From the NCBI GenBank assembly GCA_910576915.1, contig CAJTJT010000001.1, positions 169,836-233,835 of the forward strand: 64,000 nucleotides of DNA, read 5' to 3'. The notes under the pieces are model-generated. The model made no database searches. It saw only the letters and a list, made by a program, of their open reading frames with translations, and was not told the DNA's origin. Position numbers and translations under genes: made by a program. The stretch is from an uncultured Elusimicrobiales bacterium. GTDB taxonomy: Bacteria > Elusimicrobiota > Elusimicrobia > Elusimicrobiales > Elusimicrobiaceae. How positions within the stretch are numbered: the stretch's first letter is position 1; each line of letters opens with the position of its first letter. Shown piece by piece: positions 8,071-16,219 of this stretch.

Positions 8071-8170
8071 ATATGGGGGTGCCCGGGCGCGGGCTTCGGT
8101 TTTTGCCGGGGATATTTTTTTATTTGCGCGTGAAAAAACTTGTTATAATAAAATACGAGGATTTCTGTTT

Positions 8171-9028
8171 ATGACCGAACAACGTATCAATATCATGGAG
8201 CCGGAAGTTGCCGCGGCAAAACCCGCGGGTGCGGAAAAGCCGCAGGTGGTATACGCGACGGTGACGGAACGTTTCGTCGCTTTGTTGATTGATTATGGCG
8301 TGGTGTTTATCCCTGCGCAGCTGATTGCCGCGCTGGTGATTAAATTGTTGGGTCCCAGCCTGGAACTGGGGGGCATTATCGCCATTTTGGCCGGTATTAA
8401 CGGTGCGTTTATTTTGTACGAAACCATTTTATCCAGCGGCGACCGCGTGACCCTCGGCAAGAGCCTGGTGGGCATCGCCGTGGTAAAAAAAGATTTAAGC
8501 GGTCCGCTTTCCATCCCGCAGGCGTTTGTGCGCGCGGTTGGTTATTACATCAGCGCGGCGCTTTTTATGTGCGGGTTTTTGTTGGCGTTTTTTGATGACC
8601 GCCACCGTGCCCTGCAGGATTTTTTAAGCGGCAGCGTGGTGGTGCAGATTCGCGAAAAATCGTGGGTGGAACGCACCGTCGTGCGGTTTTTGGGCGGCGT
8701 GCTTTTGACCGCTTTTGCGTGGACGGCGTACTCGCAGTTTTTTGGCGGCGGGTCGCTGATTCAAAAGTATTACGTCGACCAGGCGCGCAAACACTTGGTA
8801 AAAATCGCGCTTTTGGAAGAAGCCCACTACACGCGTTATGGGCGGTATACCAACGATTTGCTGCGCTTATCTCTCCTGTCTGGGGACCCGGTTCAATTCC
8901 AGCGCGATACGCAAAAAGTGCTTTCGCCCAAAGGTTTTAAAATCGGCGTGAACGGGGAGCGGTACAAACTCAGCGCCGTGGCGCGGGACGAAAAAAAGAC
9001 TACCGTCTATTACGCTCCGGGCGAATAA
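8171..9028 (+). CDS. RDD-family membrane protein with a pilin-like C-terminal domain
   Basis: A 285-residue protein starting MTEQRINIMEPE. A TATAAT -10 (8144-8149) and a GAGG ribosome site fix this start. An RDD domain (~30-155) shows the order TERFVALLIDYGVV, SSGDRVTLGKSLVGI and FFDDRHRALQDFLSGS, with about four helices. A further membrane helix (~172-190) leads into a short soluble domain that begins QARKHLVKIALLEEAHYTRY and continues GRYTNDLLRLSL, the pattern seen in the pilins (EMFYLANGRYSTSFEELD). It appears to be an RDD module joined to a pilin-like head. It is convergent with a similar protein at 9079. RDD proteins are poorly characterised; some are ion exchangers. Confidence 0.75.
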   Translation: MTEQRINIMEPEVAAAKPAGAEKPQVVYATVTERFVALLIDYGVVFIPAQLIAALVIKLLGPSLELGGIIAILAGINGAFILYETILSSGDRVTLGKSLVGIAVVKKDLSGPLSIPQAFVRAVGYYISAALFMCGFLLAFFDDRHRALQDFLSGSVVVQIREKSWVERTVVRFLGGVLLTAFAWTAYSQFFGGGSLIQKYYVDQARKHLVKIALLEEAHYTRYGRYTNDLLRLSLLSGDPVQFQRDTQKVLSPKGFKIGVNGERYKLSAVARDEKKTTVYYAPGE

Positions 9029-9041
9029 CATTTAGGTTCAT

Positions 9042-9075
9042 AAAAAATCCTCCGCTTTGGCGGAGGATTTTTTTT
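9042..9075. terminator. Bidirectional terminator between the two RDD proteins
   Basis: AAAAAATCCTCCG-CTTTGG-CGGAGGATTTTTT. Confidence 0.92.
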
Positions 9076-9078
9076 CGG

Positions 9079-9918
9079 TTATTTAGCCCCTGTAAACGAA
9101 GCGCATAGTTCCCGGCCGGGTGCGGTGTCGGACTGGCAGGTTACCGGCCCGCCGTCAAACGAGTAATACAGCGAATACAAAATATCCATTCCATTCGAGC
9201 GCGCCTGCGCCGTTACGCCGCCCGGTTCCAGCACCAGTTCGTACCCTTTACAGCAAAGTTTTTGCGGATTGATTTTTTTACATCCGTTATATTCACCCTG
9301 CCATTCGCGCGGGTCTGCCCCCGGCAAAGACGCATCCTTTTGCTGTTGGCGCGCGGCCTGGCCCAAAGACGTCAGCATGCGTGAAAGCTGAATATGGCGT
9401 TCCGTGCGCTGGTATTGCGGCAGCGCCACCAGCCCCAGGAGCATGGTTACAAACGCAAGCGCCAGCAAAATGGAAACCACGGTAATCAGCGTGAGCGAGG
9501 CTTCTTCCGCTTCTTCTTCCTCGTCCAGGTCCGGGTTGAAGTCGGCGTTTTTGACGATGACCGCGCTGTGGCTGACGCGGTCGTGCAGCGTCCGTTTTTT
9601 CTTGTCAAACGCGGCGATAAAAAAGCCGAAATAAAACGTAATGTTCGTAATCAGTTTGGATAAAATGCGCTCCGTGGCCTGCCAAAACGTCAGGCGGCGG
9701 CCGCGGCGGTCCACCACTTTTATGTTCATGATGATTTTGCCTAAACTCGCTTGCAGCGGCGAGCTTTCGAGTAGCGCATAATACAGCCAAATGATTACCA
9801 AAAGCACCAGCGGAACAGTGGCCCCGCTGAGCATTTGGGACAGAATCCAAAAAATCACGGCAAATACGGCCGCATCAATTAAGAAAGCGAAAAAACGCTT
9901 CCATACACTTGCATACAT
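9079..9918 (-). CDS. RDD-family protein fused to a pilin-like domain
   Basis: A 279-residue protein. The RDD domain (~1-125) has WKRFFAFLIDAAVFA, SLGKIIMNIKVVDRRGR and FDKKKRTLHDRVSHS. An acidic linker (DLDEEEEAEEAS) leads to a helix with LTLITVVSILL and then LGLVALPQYQRTERHIQLSR. The last part copies the VALPQYQKAVEKAR stretch of the neighbouring type IV pilins, and the T-L-I spacing echoes FTLIE, but there is no leader peptide or cleavage G-F. The C-terminal ~100 residues are Cys-containing (QKLCCKGYELVLEPGG). The domain probably stays membrane-anchored next to the RDD helices. The role is unknown; a pilin-assembly or surface-sensing role is possible. Confidence 0.75.
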   Translation of the reverse strand: MYASVWKRFFAFLIDAAVFAVIFWILSQMLSGATVPLVLLVIIWLYYALLESSPLQASLGKIIMNIKVVDRRGRRLTFWQATERILSKLITNITFYFGFFIAAFDKKKRTLHDRVSHSAVIVKNADFNPDLDEEEEAEEASLTLITVVSILLALAFVTMLLGLVALPQYQRTERHIQLSRMLTSLGQAARQQQKDASLPGADPREWQGEYNGCKKINPQKLCCKGYELVLEPGGVTAQARSNGMDILYSLYYSFDGGPVTCQSDTAPGRELCASFTGAK

Positions 9919-10005
9919 AACGCACCCCCCTTTGGCGTAGTTGTATATAGATAGTATAGGCGCGGGGTAAAAAACGGCAAGGGTAAAAATTGAGTAGAAG
10001 GGGCG

Positions 10006-10488
10006 TCAGCGGCAGAGGGGGACAGGGACGGCTCCGGCGGCTTTTAAGAGGTCGTTGGGGTTCATTTTAATTTGCAGGCCGCGGATGCCCGCGCTGATGT
10101 AAATGTAGTCCCATAAAATACAGTCTTCGTGGATAAAGGTGGGGAAATGCTTTTTCATGCCCAAAGGGGAACATCCGCCGCGGATGTAGCCTGTCAGCGG
10201 GAACAGTTCTTTTACATGCAGCATTTCGCACGATTTGTTGCCGCTTGCGCGTGCGGCGGCTTTTAAATCCAACTCCGCCGCCCCGGGAATGACGCACACA
10301 AAAAGCCCCGTTTTATCCCCGCGCAAAACAAGGGTTTTGTATACCTGGTCGATGTTTTCGCCCAAACTGCTGGCCACGTGCGCGGCGCTTAAATCTTCCT
10401 CGTCCACTTGATACGGGATGAGTTCGTACGGGATGTTAAGTTCGTCCAGCCGTCGTGCGGCGTTTGTTTTGTGGATTTTTTCCTTCAT
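10006..10488 (-). CDS. ybaK: Cys-tRNA(Pro)/Cys-tRNA(Cys) deacylase, YbaK/EbsC family
   Basis: A 160-residue editing enzyme that removes mis-attached cysteine from tRNA-Pro. The family pattern is complete: TNAARRLDELNIPYEL at the start, QVYKTLVLRGDK containing the catalytic lysine region, VIPGAAELDLKAAARASG, the TGYIRGGCSPLGMKK loop, and IYISAGIRGLQIKMNPNDLL. Length matches YbaK (159 aa). A TATAAT -10 box (10500-10495) lies 7 bp from the ATG and no ribosome site exists, so the mRNA is probably leaderless. It is monocistronic and divergent from the pilin at 10670. Confidence 0.93.
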   Translation of the reverse strand: MKEKIHKTNAARRLDELNIPYELIPYQVDEEDLSAAHVASSLGENIDQVYKTLVLRGDKTGLFVCVIPGAAELDLKAAARASGNKSCEMLHVKELFPLTGYIRGGCSPLGMKKHFPTFIHEDCILWDYIYISAGIRGLQIKMNPNDLLKAAGAVPVPLCR

Positions 10489-10494
10489 ATTTAA

Positions 10495-10500
10495 ATTATA
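10495..10500 (-). promoter_or_regulatory. -10 box of ybaK, predicted leaderless start
   Basis: Perfect TATAAT on the minus strand. Counting 7 nt downstream lands on the A of the ybaK start codon. Confidence 0.6.
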
Positions 10501-10526
10501 GAATTTTTGGCGGTGCGGCGTGCCCC

Positions 10527-10554
10527 TTGACCCGTTTTTTTTTTTTGATAATAT
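10527..10554 (+). promoter_or_regulatory. T-tract promoter (T12, 16-bp spacer) for pilin at 10670
   Basis: -35 TTGACC (10527-10532), CG, twelve T (10535-10546), GA, -10 TAATAT (10549-10554), then AGGG. It drives an unusually long leader of about 110 nt. Confidence 0.72.
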
Positions 10555-10557
10555 AGG

Positions 10558-10648
10558 GTCATTCCGAGAGGTTTTTGCTCGGAATCTTCCGCATACGGTT
10601 TATTTGCTTAAAAGCGGTAGCTCCTGAGCAGAAACTTCTCAGGATGAC
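10558..10648 (+). repeat. REP-like palindromic unit in the pilin leader, two alternative folds
   Basis: The 5' leader of the pilin mRNA starts GTCAT and ends ATGAC before the ribosome site. It can form two local hairpins, ATTCCGAG/CTCGGAAT (10561-10585) and TCCTGAG/CTCAGGA (10622-10644). Alternatively 10558-10571 can pair with 10635-10648 (11 Watson-Crick, 2 wobble, 1 mismatch), which excludes both. It may be a dispersed REP-type element or a regulatory leader. Confidence 0.5.
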
Positions 10649-10669
10649 TTTTTTAATGGAGGAAATAAA

Positions 10670-11161
10670 ATGAAAGGGTTTACGTTAATTGAGCTGTTGG
10701 TAGTCGTATTAATTATCGGCATTTTGTCTTCGGTGGCGTTGCCGCAGTATACCAAAGCGGTGGAAAAGGCCCGGGCATCGGAGGCGCGGGTAATTCTGAA
10801 AAAAATGTCGGATAATATAGATTTGTGTTTACTGAATACGGGTATTTATTCTGAATGTATGAACAAAGATATTGTATTCGAGGGATTTGAAAATTATTCT
10901 GGAACAAGCCTTGCTTTCTCTACTAATAATTTCTCCTATACATGGCTATTTTTCCCTATGGCTACGAGAAAAGGAGGAGATTATCGTTTGAGTGCTGTTT
11001 CTGCCTCTTTGTATCCGCAGATTAAAGGTGGAATAACGTTGCCGGAGGCGGGGGTGTATTGTCAGGGACTAACTGCTAAGGGCGAAGAAATTTGCAAATC
11101 AATAAGCGGAAAAACCTCTATTCCGTTAGGAGAGAGCGGTAATCATACCTATCCTTTATAA
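10670..11161 (+). CDS. Type IV pilin-like protein (orphan)
   Basis: A 163-residue prepilin with a short leader MKG cut before F, then FTLIELLVVVLIIGILSSVALPQYTKAVEKARASEA, with Glu5 present. The soluble domain contains a Cys pair region (NIDLCLLNTGIYSECMNKD) and a second one near the end (GVYCQGLTAKGEEICKS), suggesting two disulphides. An excellent ribosome site (GGAGGAA) sits 8 bp upstream. It stands alone between ybaK and uvrA under a T-tract promoter. A downstream inverted repeat (CCCCGGG/CCCGGGG) terminates it. Confidence 0.94.
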   Translation: MKGFTLIELLVVVLIIGILSSVALPQYTKAVEKARASEARVILKKMSDNIDLCLLNTGIYSECMNKDIVFEGFENYSGTSLAFSTNNFSYTWLFFPMATRKGGDYRLSAVSASLYPQIKGGITLPEAGVYCQGLTAKGEEICKSISGKTSIPLGESGNHTYPL

Positions 11162-11162
11162 A

Positions 11163-11198
11163 AAAAACTCCCCGGGTTAATGCCCGGGGAATTTTATT
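11163..11198. terminator. Bidirectional terminator, pilin / uvrA
   Basis: ACTCCCCGGG-TTAATG-CCCGGGGAATTTTATTTT serves both convergent genes. Confidence 0.88.
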
Positions 11199-14171
11199 TT
11201 ACTTCTTTTTAATTTGTTTCTTTTTGGCGGGCTTTTTGGCGTCCGCTTTTTTTGCGCCCGCGGCGGCCGGTTTGGGTTTGTCTTCTTTGCGCGCGGCCAG
11301 CGTAACGCCTTGCGCTTTCATAAACGCGTCCATTTCGTCCAGTTCCTTTTTAAGGTACTTGCCCGTATACGAGCCGGGGCACGCGGCTACCTTGCGCGGC
11401 GTGCCTTCGCAGACGATTTGGCCGCCTTTGTCGCCGCCTTCGGGGCCAAGGTCAATCAGCCAGTCGGCCGTTTTGATAACGTCCAGGTTATGCTCGATAA
11501 TCAGCACTGTGTTGCCCTTATCGGCCAGGCCGTGAAGCACCTGGAGCAGTTTGTCGATATCGGCAAAGTGGAGGCCCGTGGTGGGTTCGTCCAAAATATA
11601 GAGCGTTTTGCCCGTGCCTTTGCGCGAAAGTTCGTCCGCCAGTTTGACGCGCTGCGCTTCGCCGCCCGAAAGCGTGGTGGCCGCCTGGCCGAGTTTGATG
11701 TACCCGAGGCCCACGTCGTTAAGCGTTTTTAAATAGCGTTTGATTTTGGGAATCGCGTCAAAAAATTCCAGCGCCTGCGATACGCTCATATCCAGCACTT
11801 CGGCGATGTTTTTGCCTTTGAATTTTACCTGCAGCGTGTCCTCGTTAAAGCGGTTGCCGTGGCATTCTTCGCATTTGACGTAAATGTCGGGCAGAAACTG
11901 CATTTGAATTTTTAAAATCCCGTCGCCCTGGCATTTTTCGCACCGTCCGCCTTTAACGTTAAACGAAAACCGCCCGGGTTTGTAACCGCGCCGTTTGGCT
12001 TCGGGCATTTCGGCGAATAAATCGCGGATGTGCGAGAACACGCCCGTATACGTGGCCGGGTTGCTGCGCGGCGTTTTGCCGATGGGGCTTTGGTCGACGA
12101 TAATCACTTTGTCGATATTGTCGAGGCCCGTGATGATTTTATGTTCGCCGGGCGTGTCTTTGGCGTTGTAAAATTTCCGTGCCAAGGCGCGGTACAAAAT
12201 TTGGTGGATGAGCGTACTCTTGCCGGAGCCGGATACGCCCGTTACGCACACGAATTTGCCGAGCGGGATTTTAACGTCGATATCCTTTAAGTTAAACTGT
12301 TTGGCACCCTGGATTTCCAGGTATTTGCCGTTGCCTTTGCGCGGCATGGCGGGGGGGAGAATCATCTTCCGTCCGTTTAGGTACGACGCGGTGAGCGAGT
12401 TCTTGTCTTTCAAAAAGTCCGCCGTGTTTGCCGCCGCCACGATGTTGCCCCCGTGTTCGCCCGCCGCGGGGCCGAGTTCCACCACGTAATCGGCCGCCAG
12501 GATGGTGTCTTTGTCGTGCTCGACGATGATAAGCGTGTTGTCCAAATCCCGCAGGTTTTTGAGGGTTTCAATCAGGCGGTCGTTGTCGCGCGAGTGAAGG
12601 CCGATGGTCGGCTCGTCCAGCACGTACAGTACGCCCGTTAAGCCGGAGCCGATTTGCGTGGCCAGGTGGATACGCTGGGCTTCGCCGCCGGATAAGGTTT
12701 GGCTCATGCGGTTAAGCGTCAGGTACGAAAGACCCACGCTGTTTAAAAAGCCCAGGCGCGCGTTGATTTCTTTGAGTACGTCTTTGGCGATGATTTTTTC
12801 GCGGTCGGTTAACTGTAATTGTTTGAAAAATTCCACCGCCGCCGAAACCTGCATGGCCGTAATTTCGTTGATGTTTTTTCCGTTGACGAGCACCGCCAAG
12901 GCTTCGGGTTTTAAGCGCGCGCCGCGGCAGACGGGGCAGGTGACTTCGTGCATAAAGCGGTTGTAGACTTCTTCTTTCACAAAATCGCTTTCGCTTTCGG
13001 AGTGGCGTCTTTGCAGGTTGGTAATTACGCCTTCAAACTCCTGTTCTCCGCCGGAAATGAGCGACGTGTAACTTGCGCCGCCCGTGCCGTAGAGCAGTAA
13101 ATCGCGCTGCGCTTTGGGCAGTTCCCGCCACGGCGTATTCATATTGATTTTGTTGCGGCGGCAGACCTGGCGCAGAATGTCGTAATAGTATTCGCTCCAC
13201 GAGTTTTTCCAGCGGTGGGTTCTGGTCGTGACCGGGTTATCCCACGCGGCGATGGCGCCTTCGTTAATGGAAATGGTCGGGTTTGGCACCACCAGATTTT
13301 CCGCCACTTCGATTTTAACGCCTAACCCGTTACATTCGGGGCACGCGCCGTAAGGCGAGTTGAACGAAAACAACCGCGGTTCCAGTTCGCTAAACCCAAT
13401 CCCGCAATGCGCGCAGGCGTTGCTTTCGCTGTACGTAAAATCGACGGGATTTTTTCCCTCCGTTTCCAAAATGTGCACCAGGCCCTGCGCGTATTTTAAC
13501 GCGGCTTCCAAACTTTCCACCAAGCGTTCGCGGTCGAATTCGTCCACGTAAATTTCGTCCACGACGAGTTCAATGGTGTGCTTTTTGTAGCGTTCCAACG
13601 CGGGGGTATGGTCTAAAGATATAATTTGGCCGTTTACGCGCGCTTTGACGTAGCCCTCTTTTTTAAATTTTGCGAAAAGTTCCTCGTACGTGCCCGCGCG
13701 GCCCCGTACGACGGGGGATAAAATATAGAGCGTTTTATCCGCAAATTTTTTCAAAATGTCCTGCGCGATGCCCTGCACGCTCCACGCTTCCACTTCGCGC
13801 CCGCATTGGGGGCAGTGGCGGTGACCGATACGCGCAAACAACAGGCGCAGGTAATCGTAAATTTCCGTAACGGTGGCTACCGTGGAGCGCGGATTTTTGG
13901 AGGGGTTGCGCTGTTCGATGGAAATGGCGGGGGATAAACCCTCGATATGTTCCACGTCCGGCTTTTCCATTAAATCCAAAAACTGGCGCGCATAAGCGGA
14001 CATGCTTTCCACATATCTGCGCTGCCCTTCGGCGTAAATAGTGTCGAACGCCAGCGAACTTTTGCCGGAGCCGGAAAGCCCCGTTACTACTACCATTTTG
14101 TCTTTGGGAAGTTCTACGGTAATGTTTTTTAAATTGTGGCCCTTGGCCCCGATAACTTTAATGCTCTTCAT
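11199..14171 (-). CDS. uvrA: UvrA, excinuclease ABC subunit A
   Basis: A 990-residue damage-sensing ATPase of nucleotide excision repair. I start at MKSIKVIGAKGHNLKN because a GAAAGG ribosome site lies upstream; 11 in-frame upstream codons are poor. Both ABC modules are intact: Walker A GLSGSGKSS (~31-39) and GVSGSGKST (~650), signature LSGGEAQRI (~500) and LSGGEAQRVKL (~835), Walker B YVLDEPTIGL and YILDEPTTGL. Zinc-binding cysteines occur as CPQCGRE, CAHCGIGF, CPVCRGARLK and CEKCQGDG..CEECHG. The last ~40 residues are a Lys/Ala-rich tail longer than in most UvrA proteins. Monocistronic. Confidence 0.98.
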   Translation of the reverse strand: MKSIKVIGAKGHNLKNITVELPKDKMVVVTGLSGSGKSSLAFDTIYAEGQRRYVESMSAYARQFLDLMEKPDVEHIEGLSPAISIEQRNPSKNPRSTVATVTEIYDYLRLLFARIGHRHCPQCGREVEAWSVQGIAQDILKKFADKTLYILSPVVRGRAGTYEELFAKFKKEGYVKARVNGQIISLDHTPALERYKKHTIELVVDEIYVDEFDRERLVESLEAALKYAQGLVHILETEGKNPVDFTYSESNACAHCGIGFSELEPRLFSFNSPYGACPECNGLGVKIEVAENLVVPNPTISINEGAIAAWDNPVTTRTHRWKNSWSEYYYDILRQVCRRNKINMNTPWRELPKAQRDLLLYGTGGASYTSLISGGEQEFEGVITNLQRRHSESESDFVKEEVYNRFMHEVTCPVCRGARLKPEALAVLVNGKNINEITAMQVSAAVEFFKQLQLTDREKIIAKDVLKEINARLGFLNSVGLSYLTLNRMSQTLSGGEAQRIHLATQIGSGLTGVLYVLDEPTIGLHSRDNDRLIETLKNLRDLDNTLIIVEHDKDTILAADYVVELGPAAGEHGGNIVAAANTADFLKDKNSLTASYLNGRKMILPPAMPRKGNGKYLEIQGAKQFNLKDIDVKIPLGKFVCVTGVSGSGKSTLIHQILYRALARKFYNAKDTPGEHKIITGLDNIDKVIIVDQSPIGKTPRSNPATYTGVFSHIRDLFAEMPEAKRRGYKPGRFSFNVKGGRCEKCQGDGILKIQMQFLPDIYVKCEECHGNRFNEDTLQVKFKGKNIAEVLDMSVSQALEFFDAIPKIKRYLKTLNDVGLGYIKLGQAATTLSGGEAQRVKLADELSRKGTGKTLYILDEPTTGLHFADIDKLLQVLHGLADKGNTVLIIEHNLDVIKTADWLIDLGPEGGDKGGQIVCEGTPRKVAACPGSYTGKYLKKELDEMDAFMKAQGVTLAARKEDKPKPAAAGAKKADAKKPAKKKQIKKK

Positions 14172-14248
14172 AAATTTAACCTTTCTAAGGAAACGAACAC
14201 CCACGCGGGTATAGCTGGAGCGCGGGTGTTTTTTATATAAATAAATTA

Positions 14249-14254
14249 TATAAT
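14249..14254 (+). promoter_or_regulatory. -10 box in an AT-rich divergent promoter region
   Basis: TATAAT inside a near-pure A/T stretch (14233-14265) between uvrA and the membrane-protein operon. It is likely the operon promoter, ~30 bp before the GTG start. Confidence 0.5.
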
Positions 14255-14284
14255 TTATATAACTTATTTTCCCGGAGTGGGCGT

Positions 14285-15343
14285 GTGAAAAAACCGCTTA
14301 AATATTTATTTTATTCGCTCGGTGTTATTCTTTCCGTAGGCGTTATTGCCTTTATGGTGTACCAGGCCAAGGACAGTTTTGTAAAAATTTGGCAGAGCGT
14401 ACAGACCGGGTTTTTGTTTCTTTCCATTCTTTCTTCCGCTTTGATTTACGTGGCGATGGGGCTTAGCCTGTATGAAGTGCTGCGCGTGATGGGCCGCCGC
14501 ATAAGCAAAGGCGCGGCCATAGGTATTGCGCTGGTGTCTACGACGGTAAACTATGTGGTGTCCTCGTTCGGCGCAAGCGGATTTGCCCTGCGCGCACATC
14601 TTTTAAACCGCCGCCGCGTACCGTTCGGCACGTGCGTAACGGCCAGTATCGTAATTACCGTTCTCTTGTATTTTGTGCTGGCCATTATCATCTTGCAGGG
14701 CTCGGTGCTGATGCTTTTTAATTCGTCGGCCACCACCATGCAGTTATTAAAAAATTTCTCGCTTATTTTGGTGATGTGCGCCGTGTGCGTGGTGGTAACC
14801 GCGTTTTTGTTTAACGATGAATGGCGTTCCAAATGGCTGCGTAAAACGTTCCGTTTGATGAATAAAGTGCTGTATCACATGTTCCGCGCGTTAATCCCCA
14901 AAGGGAAATACGACGATTTTATGGACCAGCTGGACGAAGGCATCGACCTTATCCATAAAAAGAAAAACAAAATGACGGGCGCGATTGTATACGTCTGCGC
15001 CGACTGGCTGTTTACGATTTTGGTTTTGTATTTTGCGTTCCGCGCCGTGGGCGTGCATATTTCTTCCGGCGTGCTGGTGGCCGGGTTTGCCGTCGGTATG
15101 GTAACGACGCTTATTCCGCTGCTCCCCGGCGGCCTGGGGGCCATGGAACTGGCCATGACGGCTGTTTACGCCCAAATGGGCATCGACTGGGATGCCGCTT
15201 TAATGGCCACGCTTATCTACCGCGTAGTGTATTACATTTTGCCCGGAATCGTGAGCATTTTTATTTACTGGGGCTTGCAGCTTTCGTCTTCTCCCGTCAA
15301 GCCTAAACGCCCGAAAGGAGCCTTGTATGAAAGAAAGAATTAA
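14285..15343 (+). CDS. UPF0104/LPG-synthase-TM family integral membrane protein
   Basis: A 352-residue protein with a GTG start (GGAG ribosome site 8 bp upstream) and about eight transmembrane helices. Family marks are SSFGASGFALRAHLLNRRRVPFG in helix 3-4 and, near the C-terminus, LIPLLPGGLGAMELAMTAVY, the PGGLG-E motif shared by MprF-type flippases and YbhN proteins. It has no aminoacyl-transferase domain, so it is a putative lipid flippase or scaffold, not a lysyl-phosphatidylglycerol synthase. It overlaps the next gene by 17 bp and heads a four-gene operon. Confidence 0.87.
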   Translation: MKKPLKYLFYSLGVILSVGVIAFMVYQAKDSFVKIWQSVQTGFLFLSILSSALIYVAMGLSLYEVLRVMGRRISKGAAIGIALVSTTVNYVVSSFGASGFALRAHLLNRRRVPFGTCVTASIVITVLLYFVLAIIILQGSVLMLFNSSATTMQLLKNFSLILVMCAVCVVVTAFLFNDEWRSKWLRKTFRLMNKVLYHMFRALIPKGKYDDFMDQLDEGIDLIHKKKNKMTGAIVYVCADWLFTILVLYFAFRAVGVHISSGVLVAGFAVGMVTTLIPLLPGGLGAMELAMTAVYAQMGIDWDAALMATLIYRVVYYILPGIVSIFIYWGLQLSSSPVKPKRPKGALYERKN

Positions 15344-15842
15344 CGAACTGGTGCCTAAAACCAGCCCGTCCTGTTTTATCCATAAAACGGCCGTTATCAT
15401 CGGCGACGTGACGATTGGGGACAATGTGTCCGTCTGGCCCTGCGCCGTGCTGCGCGGGGACATTGCGTCTATTGCCGTGGGGGAGAACTCCAACATTCAG
15501 GAAAACGCGTGCGTGCACGTTAATTACGGCTGCCCGGCCGTTATCGGCAAGGGCGTAAGCGTCGGGCACGGGGCGGTGGTGCACGGCAGTAAAATCGGCG
15601 ACAACTGCTTAATCGGTATGAACGCCGTGGTAATGGAAAGCGAAATCGGCCCCAACTGCATTATCGGCGCGGGGGCGGTGGTTCCGGCGGGGAAAAATAT
15701 CCCCGCGGGCTCTTTGGTAATGGGCGTTCCCGCCAAAGTGGTACGCCAACTGGAAGAAGACGAAGTAAACGGCATTATCAAAAATGCGCGCGAATACGCG
15801 TCCGCCGTGCGTCTGTACAAAGACCATTGCGAAGAAATTTAA
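15327..15842 (+). CDS. γ-carbonic-anhydrase-like hexapeptide-repeat protein (YrdA/PaaY type)
   Basis: A 171-residue left-handed β-helix protein. Isoleucine-patch hexads run from ~25 to ~140 (VIIGDVTIGDNVSVWPC, IGDNCLIGMNAV, IGPNCIIGAGAV). The three zinc-ligand histidines are in the family positions: CVHVNYG, GHGAVVHG. The Arg-Gly-Asp segment VLRGDIASI also matches γ-CA-like proteins. It ends with a C-terminal helix. It probably forms a metal-binding trimer in the cytoplasm; activity in such short homologues is often unproven. Its start overlaps the end of the preceding gene, showing translational coupling. Confidence 0.92.
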   Translation: MKERINELVPKTSPSCFIHKTAVIIGDVTIGDNVSVWPCAVLRGDIASIAVGENSNIQENACVHVNYGCPAVIGKGVSVGHGAVVHGSKIGDNCLIGMNAVVMESEIGPNCIIGAGAVVPAGKNIPAGSLVMGVPAKVVRQLEEDEVNGIIKNAREYASAVRLYKDHCEEI

Positions 15843-15843
15843 T

Positions 15844-16209
15844 ATGAAAAAAGTGGTGCTGATTGAAGATTCCAAAGTGCTCGGCCAGGCCCTTTCCGGC
15901 GCGTTAAAAGTGGAAGGGGTGGAAGTGTTTTGGGCCGAAAACGGCGTGGCGGGCGTAAGCCTTGCCAAACAGGTGAAGCCGGACCTTATTCTACTGGATT
16001 TAATGCTGCCCAAACTCAGCGGTTTTGAAGTGTGCAAACTGTTAAAAACCGACAACGCCACCTGGCGGATTCCCATTGTAATTATGTCCACGCTGTCGGA
16101 CCCGGAATCGCGCGACCGCGCCATGGAAGCCGGAGCCGACCATTTTATCCCCAAACCGTACGACCTGGCCTCTACGATGGCCGAAATCAAAAAACATTTA
16201 AAATTATAA
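15844..16209 (+). CDS. Single-domain response regulator (CheY-like)
   Basis: A 121-residue receiver domain with no output domain. The phospho-acceptor is Asp52 in LILLDLMLPKLSG; the acidic pair is Glu8-Asp9, the switch Ser82 lies in IVIMSTLSD, and Lys104 sits in FIPKPYD. I start at MKKVVLIEDSK, two bases after the preceding stop codon. No histidine kinase is nearby. It is co-transcribed with a TPR protein, so it may signal by protein-protein contact. Confidence 0.95.
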   Translation: MKKVVLIEDSKVLGQALSGALKVEGVEVFWAENGVAGVSLAKQVKPDLILLDLMLPKLSGFEVCKLLKTDNATWRIPIVIMSTLSDPESRDRAMEAGADHFIPKPYDLASTMAEIKKHLKL

Positions 16210-16219
16210 GGAGAGTTCC

